A stretch of 44,155 bases of DNA from Streptomyces spirodelae (GTDB lineage Bacteria > Actinomycetota > Actinomycetes > Streptomycetales > Streptomycetaceae): assembly GCF_017676385.1 (NCBI RefSeq), contig NZ_JAFFZN010000043.1:1-44155 (forward strand). The letters run 5' to 3'. A program made the position numbers and the translations under genes. The notes under the pieces were generated by a model, which worked only from the letters and a program-made list of their open reading frames with translations, ran no database searches and was not told the DNA's origin. Below are positions 31,994 through 40,027 of this stretch, one piece after another (position 1 is the first letter of the stretch; each line of letters starts with the position of its first letter).

Positions 31994-32718
31994 GCGAGAG
32001 AGCCGAAGCGAGTGAGAGAGCCGATATGAGCGAGGAAGCCGAGGCGACCGGTGCCGGGGACAAGACGGTCACCGTCGTCCATGTGATGCGGCACGGCGAG
32101 GTCGACAACCCCGAGGGCATCCTCTACGGACGCCTGGCCGGATACCACCTCTCCGACCTCGGCCGCCGGATGGCCGACCGGGTCGCCGAGCACCTGGAGG
32201 GGCGCGACATCACCCACGTCGTCGCCTCCCCGCTGGAGCGCGCGCAGGAGACGGCGGCGCCGATCGCCAAGCTCCACGGGCTCGACGTGGACACCGACGA
32301 GCGGCTCATCGAGGCCGGGAACGTCTTTCAGGGCAAGACCTTCGGCGTCGGAGACGGTGCACTGCGCAGGCCGGAGAACTGGCGCCACCTGCGCAACCCC
32401 TTCCGCCCCTCCTGGGGCGAGCCGTACATCGACCAGGTCGTACGGATGCGGGGGGCGCTCGAGAGCGCCAAGGACGCGGCGTACGGGCACGAGGCCGTCT
32501 GCGTCAGCCACCAGCTGCCTGTCTGGATACTGCGCAGCTTCGTCGAGCGGCGCAGGCTCTGGCACGATCCGCGCCGCCGCCAGTGCTCGCTCGCCTCGCT
32601 GACGAGCTTCACCTTTCTCGGCGACCGCATCGTTGCCGTCGGCTATGCGGAACCGGCCGGCGATCTGGTGCCGGAACATCTGCGCCCCGGCGCGAAGCGC
32701 CCCTCGGCCGGCGCCTAG
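31990..32718 (+). CDS. Histidine phosphatase (phosphoglycerate mutase-like), co-translated with hemL
   Basis: A 242-residue member of the histidine phosphatase superfamily. The catalytic motif is HVMRHGEVDNP (RHG), with a second Arg in GRLAGYHLSDLGRRMA, the SPLERAQETA block and the second His in VCVSHQLPVWI. The first 25 residues are charged, with a repeated SERAEASERAD pattern; ATG 32026 is an alternative start. The ATG at 31990 overlaps the hemL stop by 4 bases. It is not a glycolytic mutase by sequence pattern, and the substrate is unknown. Mycobacteria have the same gene between hemL and the thioredoxin-like gene (Rv0525, from memory), so an unrecognised role in heme or cytochrome metabolism is possible. 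Confidence 0.88.
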   Translation: MSERAEASERADMSEEAEATGAGDKTVTVVHVMRHGEVDNPEGILYGRLAGYHLSDLGRRMADRVAEHLEGRDITHVVASPLERAQETAAPIAKLHGLDVDTDERLIEAGNVFQGKTFGVGDGALRRPENWRHLRNPFRPSWGEPYIDQVVRMRGALESAKDAAYGHEAVCVSHQLPVWILRSFVERRRLWHDPRRRQCSLASLTSFTFLGDRIVAVGYAEPAGDLVPEHLRPGAKRPSAGA

Positions 32719-32811
32719 CAACGCTTGTGCCCACCCGTCCCCGCCCTGGGGGCCCCCTGGGGAGGGGGAGGGGGCGGAAGATCCTCGAACGGGGCATGCG
32801 AAACTTTTCAC

Positions 32812-33414
32812 ATGAGCCAGACCCGCGCCTCCCGCCGCCGCACCCCCCTGCTGGCCGCCGGGGTCGCCGCCGCTGCGCTGCTGCTGTCCGCCTGTGGCGG
32901 CCAGCAGGCCGGTTCGTCCTCCGGCGACACCAAGTTCGTGCAGGGCACGGGCGACATCACCAAGGTCGCCGAGGGCAAGCGTTCCTCGGTGCCGGATCTG
33001 TCGGGTCCGTCGGTCGACGGGAAGAAGCTCGATCTTTCCGACTACAAGGGCAAGGTCGTCGTGCTGAACGTATGGGGCTCGTGGTGCAGCCCCTGCCGCG
33101 CCGAGGCGCCCAACCTCGCCAAGGTCGCCCGGGACACCGAGGACAAGGGCGTCCAGTTCCTCGGTATCAACACCCGTGACCTGGACAAGGCCAACGCGAA
33201 GGCGTTCGAGCGGAACTACAAGGTCGGCTACCCGAGCTTCTACGACCCCAGCGGCAAGCTCATCCTCAAGTTCCCGAAGAACACCCTCTCGCCCCAGGCC
33301 ATCCCCTCCACGCTGATCCTGGACCGGGAGGGCAAGGTCGCGGTGCGAGCCCTCAAGCCGCTGAGCGAGAAGGAACTGCGCTCGGCGCTCGCACCTCTGG
33401 TCGACGCGAAGTGA
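32812..33414 (+). CDS. TlpA/ResA-like thiol-disulfide lipoprotein
   Basis: A 200-residue extracytoplasmic thioredoxin-fold protein. The signal peptide ends in the lipobox LLLSAC (C28). The active site is NVWGSWCSPCRAEAP (C92/C95), and the cis-Pro strand reads AIPSTLILDREGKV. It should reduce the haem-binding CxxCH cysteines of apocytochrome c on the outer membrane face, fed by CcdA. The ATG at 32812 has a weak ribosome-binding site; the 93-base gap before it is G-rich. CcdA starts 7 bases after its stop. Confidence 0.92.
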   Translation: MSQTRASRRRTPLLAAGVAAAALLLSACGGQQAGSSSGDTKFVQGTGDITKVAEGKRSSVPDLSGPSVDGKKLDLSDYKGKVVVLNVWGSWCSPCRAEAPNLAKVARDTEDKGVQFLGINTRDLDKANAKAFERNYKVGYPSFYDPSGKLILKFPKNTLSPQAIPSTLILDREGKVAVRALKPLSEKELRSALAPLVDAK

Positions 33415-33421
33415 CCGGCTC

Positions 33422-34207
33422 ATGAACTCCCTCGCGGCGACCTCCCTGGCGGCAACGGGAGTGAACGGCACCGTTCTCAACGGTGCCCTGCTGCTGGCTC
33501 TGCCCATCGCGCTCCTCGGTGGACTGGTCTCCTTCTTCTCGCCGTGTGTGCTGCCGCTGGTGCCCGGCTACCTCTCCTACGTCACCGGGGTCAGCGGCAC
33601 GGATCTGGCCGAGGCGCGGCGCGGCCGGATGTTCCTGGGCGCCGGCTTGTTCGTGCTCGGTTTCACAGCCGTCTTCGTCTCCGGCGGCGCGCTGTTCGGC
33701 GGCTTCGGCGCCACGCTGCAGGAGAACCGGGATCTGATCTCCCGGGTGATGGGGAGCCTGACGATACTGCTGGGGCTGGCCTTCATGGGCGCGCTGGGGC
33801 CGCTGACCCGGTTCACCCAGCGTGAGCTGCGGATTCACAAGCGGCCCGCGATAGGGCTGGCGGGCGCGCCGATGCTCGGGGTGCTCTTCGGCGTCGGCTG
33901 GACGCCGTGCATCGGCCCGACGCTGGCCGCCGTCCTCACGCTCTCCTCGAACCAGGCGAGCGCCGGACGGGGCGCGCTGCTGACGGTGGCCTACTGCCTG
34001 GGCCTGGGGGTTCCGTTCGTCGTCGCGGCGATCGCCTTCCGGCGGGCGCTGGGCGCCTTCGGCTGGGTGAAGCAGCACTACGCGTGGGTGATGCGGATCG
34101 GCGGCGGGATGCTCGTCGCGGTCGGCGTGCTGCTCGTCACAGGCATCTGGGACCGGATCGTCTACGAGATCACGGTCTGGTCGTCCGACTTCACGGTGGG
34201 GATCTGA
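33422..34207 (+). CDS. ccdA: CcdA-type thiol-electron transporter
   Basis: A 261-residue membrane protein of six helices that carries electrons from cytosolic thioredoxin to TlpA/ResA-like proteins outside. The two redox Cys are in FFSPCVLPLVPGYLSYV (C42) and GVGWTPCIGPTLAAVL (C163), both with the expected Pro neighbours. The ATG at 33422 is 7 bases after the TlpA-like gene, and the stop is 3 bases before resB. It is a complete and typical member. Confidence 0.95.
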   Translation: MNSLAATSLAATGVNGTVLNGALLLALPIALLGGLVSFFSPCVLPLVPGYLSYVTGVSGTDLAEARRGRMFLGAGLFVLGFTAVFVSGGALFGGFGATLQENRDLISRVMGSLTILLGLAFMGALGPLTRFTQRELRIHKRPAIGLAGAPMLGVLFGVGWTPCIGPTLAAVLTLSSNQASAGRGALLTVAYCLGLGVPFVVAAIAFRRALGAFGWVKQHYAWVMRIGGGMLVAVGVLLVTGIWDRIVYEITVWSSDFTVGI

Positions 34208-34210
34208 TCC

Positions 34211-35944
34211 ATGAGCACGACCGAGGCCGACGCCGACAGGGCGACCGAGGCCGCAGGCGAGCGCGAGGCCACGGCCCAGCTGTCGACGGCCCCCGGCGAG
34301 GACAAGCTGAACGTTCCGTCGCTGGGCCCGCTGGGCTGGGCGCGCTGGTTCTGGCGGCAGCTCACCTCGATGCGGGTGGCGCTGATCCTGCTCTTCCTGC
34401 TGTCGCTGGGTGCCATTCCCGGTTCGGTCATCCCCCAGACGCCCGTCGACGCCCTGAAGGTGGAGCGGTTCCGCGAGGAGCACACCACCCTCGCCCCGAT
34501 CTACGACAAGCTCCAGCTCTTCGACGTCTACACGTCGGTCTGGTTCTCGGCGATCTACATTCTGCTGTTCATCTCGCTGATCGGCTGCATCGTCCCGCGC
34601 ACCTGGCAGTTCGTCGGCCAGCTCCGCTCCCGTCCGCCGCGCGCCCCGCGCCGGCTGGAGAGGATGCCGGTCTATACGACCTGGCGCACCGAAGCCGACC
34701 CCGAGCAGGTGCTGGGGGCCGCGCGCTCGCTGCTGAAGCGCCGGCGGTTCCGTACGCACCAGGACGGTGACGGCGGCAGCCGGACGGACGCGGTCGCCTC
34801 CGAGAAGGGCTATCTGCGCGAGGTGGGCAACCTCCTCTTCCACATCGCGCTGATCGTGCTGCTGCTGGCCTTCGCCTCCGGGCAGCTGTTCAAGTCCGAG
34901 GGCCGCAAGCTGATCGTGCAGGGCGACGGTTTCTCCAACGTCCTGACCCAGTACGACGACTTCCAGTCGGGCTCGCTGTTCACCGCCGACATGCTCGACC
35001 CGTTCGCCTTCCGGCTGAAGAAGTTCCACGCCACCTACGAGGAGAGCGGCCCCAACAAGGGCACTCCGCGTGACTACCGCGCCGACGTCGCCTACAGCGA
35101 GGGGGCGAGCGGCAAGGAGAAGAACGCCACGATCAGGGTGAACCACCCGCTGGAGATCGGCTCTTCGAAGGTGTACCTGATCGCCAACGGCTACGCGCCC
35201 CAGGTCACCGTCAAGGACGGCAAGGGCAACATCGCCTACCGCGGTCCTGTGCCCTTCCTGCAGCAGGACAACAACCAGACCTCCAGCGGCGTGGTGAAGG
35301 TCACCGACTATGTGAACGCCAAGGGCCGCAAGGACCAGCTCGGCTTCCAGGGCTTCTTCGTGCCCGACTTCCAGCCGGGCAGCGGCACCATGTTCTCCCA
35401 GTCGCCCAGCCTGAAGAACCCGGCGATGTTCCTGACCGCCTACCACGGCAACCTGGGCGTCGACGGCGGGCCGGCGCAGAACGTGTACCAGCTGAACACC
35501 GAGAACATGACCAAGTTCAAGGACAAGGACGGCGACCCCTTCGCCAAGAAGCTCACCCCCGGCGACACCATGACCCTCCCGAACGGGGCCGGCAGCCTCC
35601 ACTTCGACGGCGTCAAGCAGTGGGCCAACTTCCAGGTGTCCCACCAGGTCGGCAACGACTGGGCGCTGGGTGGCGCGCTGGCCGCCATCGGCGGGCTCGC
35701 GGGCTCCCTGTTCATCCAGCGCCGCAGGGTGTGGGTGCGGGCCTACGCGGCGGACGACGGGCGTACGGTCGTCGAGATGGCGGGGCTCGGCCGCAGCGAG
35801 TCGGCCCGCCTGCCCGACGAACTCGCCTCCCTCGCCACCGAGATGCAAGACGCGGCACCTGTCGCCACGGCGGCCCCCGCGCAGACCTCCGATCCCGCGG
35901 ACACCGCCGATCCTGCTGAAGCCCCCGAAGGAGCAGGCCAGTGA
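34211..35944 (+). CDS. resB: ResB/Ccs1 cytochrome c biogenesis protein
   Basis: A 577-residue membrane protein of the System II heme ligation complex. A hydrophilic N-terminus (about 1-40) leads to helices near 56-80 (LTSMRVALILLFLLSLGAIP) and 108-130, a third at about 210-228 (LLFHIALIVLLLAFASGQLF), then a large external domain of about 250 residues and a last helix near 480-500 (WALGGALAAIGGLAGSLFIQ). The tail is Ala/Pro/Thr-rich. Together with ResC it delivers heme across the membrane and joins it to apocytochrome c. The ATG at 34211 follows ccdA by 3 bases; the stop overlaps resC by 4. Confidence 0.94.
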   Translation: MSTTEADADRATEAAGEREATAQLSTAPGEDKLNVPSLGPLGWARWFWRQLTSMRVALILLFLLSLGAIPGSVIPQTPVDALKVERFREEHTTLAPIYDKLQLFDVYTSVWFSAIYILLFISLIGCIVPRTWQFVGQLRSRPPRAPRRLERMPVYTTWRTEADPEQVLGAARSLLKRRRFRTHQDGDGGSRTDAVASEKGYLREVGNLLFHIALIVLLLAFASGQLFKSEGRKLIVQGDGFSNVLTQYDDFQSGSLFTADMLDPFAFRLKKFHATYEESGPNKGTPRDYRADVAYSEGASGKEKNATIRVNHPLEIGSSKVYLIANGYAPQVTVKDGKGNIAYRGPVPFLQQDNNQTSSGVVKVTDYVNAKGRKDQLGFQGFFVPDFQPGSGTMFSQSPSLKNPAMFLTAYHGNLGVDGGPAQNVYQLNTENMTKFKDKDGDPFAKKLTPGDTMTLPNGAGSLHFDGVKQWANFQVSHQVGNDWALGGALAAIGGLAGSLFIQRRRVWVRAYAADDGRTVVEMAGLGRSESARLPDELASLATEMQDAAPVATAAPAQTSDPADTADPAEAPEGAGQ

Positions 35945-37059
35945 ATCTCCTCGCAGCCGATCCCAACGAGCAGCTCGCCCAGATCAGCAACTACCTGATC
36001 TACTCGGCGATGGCCGTCTATGTGCTGGCATTCTTCGCCTATATCGCCGAATGGACGTTCGGCTCCCGCAGCAAGGTGGGCCGCACCGCCGCGGCGCTGA
36101 CGAAGCAGCCGACGGCGGAAGAGGCCGTCCCGGCGCCAGGGTCCGGCGTCTCCGTGCAGGTCAAGAAGGAGGGCGGCGGTACGGCCGTCCTGGAGAAGCC
36201 GGCCCCGCCCAAGATCGTCACCCGCTCCAGCGCCGGACGGCGTGGCGACCTGCCCGACGGTCCGGGCGCCGCTGCCGGTGACGAGCAGGGCGACATGTAC
36301 GGGCGGATCGCCGTCTCGCTCACGGTGCTGGCGTTCCTGCTGCACTTCGCCGGGGTGCTGACCCGCTCGCTGTCCGTGCAGCGTGCCCCCTGGGGCAACA
36401 TGTACGAGTTCTCGACGGCCTTCTCGATGGTGGCCGTCGGCGCCTACCTGGGCTTCCTGCTCGCCAAGAAGAGCATCCGCTGGATCGGGCTGCCGCTGGT
36501 CACCACCGTCCTGCTGGACCTCGGCCTGGCCGTCACCGTCCTGTACACCGACAGCGACCAGCTCGTCCCCGCGCTGCACTCGTACTGGCTGTGGATTCAC
36601 GTCTCGCTGGCCATCATCTGCGGCGCGCTGCTCTACCTCGGCTTCGTCGGCTCGGCGCTCTACCTGTTCCGCGACGCCTACGAGTCGCACCTGCTGGCCG
36701 GCCGCAAGCCCGGCAAGCTGCGCACCTCGATCATGGAGCGGCTGCCCTCGGCCGCCTCGCTCGACAAGTTCGCCTACCGGATCAACGCGACCGTCTTCCC
36801 CTTCTGGACCTTCACCATCGTCGCGGGCGCCATCTGGGCCGGTGACGCCTGGGGCCGCTACTGGGGCTGGGACCCCAAGGAGGTCTGGTCGTTCATCACC
36901 TGGGTCGCCTACGCTTGCTACCTGCACGCGCGCGCCACAGCGGGCTGGAAGGGCCGTAAGGCGGCATACCTCGCACTTCTCGCCTTCGCCTGCTTCCTGT
37001 TCAATTACTACGGCGTCAACATCTTCTTCAACGGCAAGCACTCGTACGCGGGCGTCTGA
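35941..37059 (+). CDS. resC: ResC/CcsA-type heme handling protein
   Basis: A 372-residue integral membrane protein, the heme-presenting partner of ResB. The WWD signature is clear in WGRYWGWDPKEVWSFITWV (about residue 305 on), with flanking His in LWIHVSLAI and the closing segment HARATAGWKG. One helix precedes a long hydrophilic linker of about 85 residues (residues 40-118), which is larger than the core family needs. The start is GTG 35941, overlapping the resB stop by 4 bases. Databases also call the actinobacterial form CcsB. It is the last clear maturation gene of the operon. Confidence 0.94.
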   Translation: MNLLAADPNEQLAQISNYLIYSAMAVYVLAFFAYIAEWTFGSRSKVGRTAAALTKQPTAEEAVPAPGSGVSVQVKKEGGGTAVLEKPAPPKIVTRSSAGRRGDLPDGPGAAAGDEQGDMYGRIAVSLTVLAFLLHFAGVLTRSLSVQRAPWGNMYEFSTAFSMVAVGAYLGFLLAKKSIRWIGLPLVTTVLLDLGLAVTVLYTDSDQLVPALHSYWLWIHVSLAIICGALLYLGFVGSALYLFRDAYESHLLAGRKPGKLRTSIMERLPSAASLDKFAYRINATVFPFWTFTIVAGAIWAGDAWGRYWGWDPKEVWSFITWVAYACYLHARATAGWKGRKAAYLALLAFACFLFNYYGVNIFFNGKHSYAGV

Positions 37060-37120
37060 GACGCCACCGGTATGCGGGAGACGCCCACCGGGAACGCGGG
37101 CGAGCGACGAAGGCGGAGCC

Positions 37121-37729
37121 ATGAGCACCGAGAGCCAGCCGCAGACCGTCTCCTACGACATCCCGTACGGCACCGTCCGCAGCAGCGTGGACGGTGCGGC
37201 GCACACGATCGGCTTCGAGCTGGCGTTCCCGCACCCGCTGGAGAGCGTCTGGGCAGCCGTCGCCACCCCCGCCGGGCTGCGGGGGTGGCTGGCCGCCGCC
37301 GACCCGTTCGAGCCGGGCCCCGGCGGAGCCGTGACGCTGCGCTGGCTGAACCGCGGTCATGAAGGCTTCCCGGACGGGGGCGGCGCTGCGGGCTCCCCGG
37401 ACGGGGGCGGCGCCGCCTCGGCGGAGGGACTGGCGACGCCTGGGCGGATCACCGCCTGGTCGCGCCGCAGGCTCGCCGAGTACACGGTCGACGGACGCGG
37501 CTCCTTCGGGTTCACCCTGCGGGGCTCGCTCGACGACGACCGGACGCGGGTGCGGTTCCGCAACGACTTCACGGGGGACGTCCAATCGCTCCCGGCGGCC
37601 CTCGCCGACTGGCACCAGCACTTCGAACTGCTGGGCGAGGAACTGCGGGGCCGCCCGACGGACTGGTCCACCTGGACCCCGGCCCGCTTCGCGGAACTCC
37701 GCGCCGAGTACGCCCTCACTTCGAGCTGA
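37121..37729 (+). CDS. SRPBCC-fold (AHSA1/START-like) protein
   Basis: A 202-residue protein with the SRPBCC helix-grip fold: HTIGFELAFPHPLESVWAAV at the start, GLRGWLAAADPFEP, then ITAWSRRRLAEYTVDGRG and the long C-terminal helix LADWHQHFELLGEELRG. Such proteins bind hydrophobic ligands in a cavity or act as co-chaperones. An in-frame duplication at 37370-37413 (17-base units, period 27) inserts a Gly/Ala-rich nine-residue repeat, PDGGGAAGS-type, in the loop after the second strand. The ATG at 37121 follows GGCGGAG, 61 bases after resC, so it may be the last gene of that operon. Ligand unknown. Confidence 0.75.
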   Translation: MSTESQPQTVSYDIPYGTVRSSVDGAAHTIGFELAFPHPLESVWAAVATPAGLRGWLAAADPFEPGPGGAVTLRWLNRGHEGFPDGGGAAGSPDGGGAASAEGLATPGRITAWSRRRLAEYTVDGRGSFGFTLRGSLDDDRTRVRFRNDFTGDVQSLPAALADWHQHFELLGEELRGRPTDWSTWTPARFAELRAEYALTSS

Positions 37730-37758
37730 GGACGTTTCCCGCCGCGGACTTCTCTTCT

Positions 37759-37792
37759 CTTCGCGGCGACCAAAAGGACGTGACCCGCGAAG
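37759..37792. terminator. Hairpin between the convergent SRPBCC and PLDc_N genes
   Basis: CTTCGCGG (37759-37766) pairs with CCGCGAAG (37785-37792); flanking TCT/AGA words can extend the stem with mismatches. It lies in the 72-base gap between two convergent genes. Confidence 0.5.
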
Positions 37793-37801
37793 ACGAGAGG
37801 C

Positions 37802-38227
37802 TCAGCCCTCGTCGCCGTCCCGCTGATTGCGGAGCTCTTCATCCGTGCGGTCCGCGCGTGGCGGCTCCGCGCGTGGCGGCTCCTCCTCATGTGCCGGCTC
37901 CGCCCCACGTGCCGGCTCCGCCCCATTCGTCGGCTTGCTCCCCGCAGAGGGCTCGCCCAAGGACTTGAGGAAGTCCGGGTTGTCGTCCGGCGCCACCCAC
38001 CTGCGCTCATCGGGACGAACCGCGCCATAGGGCGCGTTCCGCCGTGGCCGCCCCACCACGAACCAGGCGATCGGCCCCAGCAGCACCTGCCCGAACAGCA
38101 GGATGATGATGACCCACACCACCTTGGGCAGCTTGCGCACCTCGTTCTCGGGCGTGTTGAGGCAGTCGATGAAGGCGTAGATCCACAGGGCGAGGATCAG
38201 GAGAAAGGGCAGGAGCCTGATGATCAC
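37802..38227 (-). CDS. Small membrane protein with a PLDc_N domain
   Basis: A 141-residue protein with two membrane helices joined by a short charged loop (FLLILALWIYAFIDCLNTP and VVWVIIILLFGQVLLGPIAW), followed by WFVVGRPRR: the PLDc_N pattern found before phospholipase D nucleases and also alone. The C-terminal 80 residues are hydrophilic and rich in Glu, Pro, Arg and Ala, with near-repeats of EPARGAEPAHEEEPPRAEP. No phospholipase catalytic HKD motif is present. The start is GTG 38227, eight bases after AGGGGGC. It is divergent from the UbiD-family gene and convergent with the SRPBCC gene. Function unknown. Confidence 0.8.
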   Translation of the reverse strand: MIIRLLPFLLILALWIYAFIDCLNTPENEVRKLPKVVWVIIILLFGQVLLGPIAWFVVGRPRRNAPYGAVRPDERRWVAPDDNPDFLKSLGEPSAGSKPTNGAEPARGAEPAHEEEPPRAEPPRADRTDEELRNQRDGDEG

Positions 38228-38370
38228 GCGGAACGCCCCCTGAGTGCGAGATGCCGCCGGACGGATGCGGGGTGGGGGCCCGGCTCGCGGGTCTCCACAG
38301 GGCAAGGGTAATGGTCCCGGCCAAACCCCCGGCGCTCAGGCCGTGGACATCAGGGAGGATACTGAGGCGT

Positions 38371-39822
38371 ATGGCATACGACGATCTCCGCTCGCTCCTG
38401 CGGGCGCTGGAGCGTGACCGTGACCTCGTACGCGTCAAGGCCGAGGTCGATCCGCACCTGGAGGTCGGGGAGCTCGTCGACCGGGTGAACAAGGCGGGCG
38501 GCCCCGCGCTGCTGTTCGAGAACGTCAAGGGCTCGGACATGCCCTTGGCCATGAACGTCTACGGCACCGACCGCCGCCTCCTCAAGGCCCTCGGCCTCTC
38601 CTCGTACGACGAGATCAGCGAGAAGATCGGCGGTCTGCTCAAGCCCGAGCTGCCGCAGGGCTTCGTCGGCTTCCGGGAGGCGTTCGGGAAGCTCGGCGCG
38701 ATGACGCACGTCCCGCCGAAGAAGGTCAAGGACGCGCCGGTGCAGGAGGTCGTCCGGCGGGGTGACGAGGTGGACCTGGACCGGCTGCCCGCGCTGTTCA
38801 CCTGGCCCCAGGACGGCGGCTCCTTCTTCAACCTGGGCCTCACCCACACCAAGGACCCCGACACCGGGGTGCGGAATCTGGGCCTCTACAGGCTGCAGCG
38901 GCACGACCGCCGCACGATCGGTATGCACTGGCAGATCCACAAGGACAGCCGCAACCACTACCAGGTGGCGGCGCGACGCGGCGAGAAGCTGCCCGTCGCC
39001 ATCGCCTTCGGCTGCCCGCCTGCGGTCACGTACGCCTCCACGGCGCCGCTGCCCGCCGACATCGACGAGTATCTGCTGGCGGGCTTCCTGCAGGGCAAGC
39101 GCGTCGAGATGGTCGACTGCAAGACGGTCCCGCTGCAGGTGCCCGCCGCGGCGGAGGTCGTGCTGGAGGGCTGGCTGGAGCCGGGCGAGATGCGGCCGGA
39201 GGGCCCGTTCGGCGACCACACCGGCTTCTACACGCCGCAGGAGCCCTTCCCCGCGCTGACCATCGACTGCGTGACGACGCGCAGGCGGCCGCTGCTCCAG
39301 TCCATCGTGGTGGGCCGGCCGCCGACCGAGGACGGGCCGCTGGGGCGGGCCACCGAGCGGTTCTTCCTGCCGCTGCTGAAGGTCATCGTGCCGGACATCG
39401 TCGACTACCACCTGCCGGAGTCGGGCGGCTTCCACAATTGCGCGATTGTCTCCATCGACAAGCGGTACCCCAAGCACGCGCAGAAGGTGATGCACGCGAT
39501 CTGGGGGGCGCACATGATGTCGCTGACCAAGCTCATCGTCATCGTGGACAAGGACTGCGATGTGCGGAATCTGCACGAGGTGTCCTGGCGGGCGCTGGGC
39601 AATGTGGACTACGCGCGCGACCTGTCCGTGGTGGAGGGGCCCGTCGACCACCTCGACCACGCTTCCTACCAGCAGTTCTGGGGAGGCAAGGCGGGCATCG
39701 ACGCCACGCGCAAGCTGCCCGAGGAGGGGTACACCCGCGACGGCGGCTGGCCGGAGATGATCGAGCCGGACCCCGCGGTGGCCGATCTGGTGAGCCGCCG
39801 CTGGAAGGAGTACGGGCTGTGA
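38371..39822 (+). CDS. UbiD-family menaquinone biosynthesis decarboxylase (MqnL-like)
   Basis: A 483-residue prenylated-FMN-dependent decarboxylase. The cofactor and substrate region shows GVRNLGLYRLQRHD, SRNHYQVAARRGEKLPVAI and the catalytic Glu/Asp segment RPEGPFGDHTGFYTPQEPFP, as in UbiD. In actinobacteria with the futalosine route this family removes the carboxyl group of 1,4-dihydroxy-6-naphthoate-derived intermediates. It needs prFMN made by a UbiX-type enzyme, and one is encoded at 43563. The ATG at 38371 follows GAGG. A palindromic element and the tandem duplication lie between it and mqnP. The exact step is known from family and neighbourhood only. Confidence 0.9.
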   Translation: MAYDDLRSLLRALERDRDLVRVKAEVDPHLEVGELVDRVNKAGGPALLFENVKGSDMPLAMNVYGTDRRLLKALGLSSYDEISEKIGGLLKPELPQGFVGFREAFGKLGAMTHVPPKKVKDAPVQEVVRRGDEVDLDRLPALFTWPQDGGSFFNLGLTHTKDPDTGVRNLGLYRLQRHDRRTIGMHWQIHKDSRNHYQVAARRGEKLPVAIAFGCPPAVTYASTAPLPADIDEYLLAGFLQGKRVEMVDCKTVPLQVPAAAEVVLEGWLEPGEMRPEGPFGDHTGFYTPQEPFPALTIDCVTTRRRPLLQSIVVGRPPTEDGPLGRATERFFLPLLKVIVPDIVDYHLPESGGFHNCAIVSIDKRYPKHAQKVMHAIWGAHMMSLTKLIVIVDKDCDVRNLHEVSWRALGNVDYARDLSVVEGPVDHLDHASYQQFWGGKAGIDATRKLPEEGYTRDGGWPEMIEPDPAVADLVSRRWKEYGL

Positions 39823-39854
39823 GCTGGGGGTACCCCCGGCCGGAGGCTGGGGGA
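39823..39854. repeat. Streptomyces-type G/C palindromic intergenic element
   Basis: The segment just after the UbiD-family stop contains CTGGGGGTACCCCCG (a near-perfect small hairpin) and then a second CTGGGGGAG word, a pattern I recall as dispersed between Streptomyces genes. It could serve as a weak terminator. Confidence 0.45.
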
Positions 39855-40027
39855 GCACGTGCGGCTGCCGGGCCGCGGATGACGTCGATGCCTGCTGGCT
39901 GCCGCGCGGGCGGAGAAGCGAACGGAGAACTGCTGTGAGCGTCGCACGTGCGGCTGCCGGGCCGCGGATGACGTCGATGCCTGCTGGCTGCCGCGCGGGC
40001 GGAGAAGCGAACGGAGAACTGCTGTGA
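39855..40027. repeat. 89-bp tandem duplication covering the mqnP translation start
   Basis: Bases 39855-39938 recur without change at 39944-40027: 84 identical bases with a period of 89. Each copy carries the same GCGAACGGAGAA ribosome-binding region and the same CTGCTGTGA with its GTG start. The downstream copy supplies the mqnP start at 40024; the upstream copy supplies a second start at 39935. Confidence 0.97.
39935..40027 (+). CDS. Possible 30-codon leader ORF created by the duplication
   Basis: From the duplicated GTG at 39935 a 30-residue frame runs to the TGA at 40025-40027, which overlaps the mqnP GTG (40024) in the GTGA coupling pattern. It reads MSVARAAAGPRMTSMPAGCR and on. It has the same ribosome-binding sequence as mqnP. 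Nothing shows that the peptide matters; translation of this frame could set the initiation rate of mqnP. Confidence 0.35.
   Translation: MSVARAAAGPRMTSMPAGCRAGGEANGELL

Noticed and set aside
33353..35848. An 831-codon minus-strand frame opposite ccdA and resB
   Set aside because: A high-GC antisense artefact; the plus-strand genes have intact membrane helices and redox motifs.
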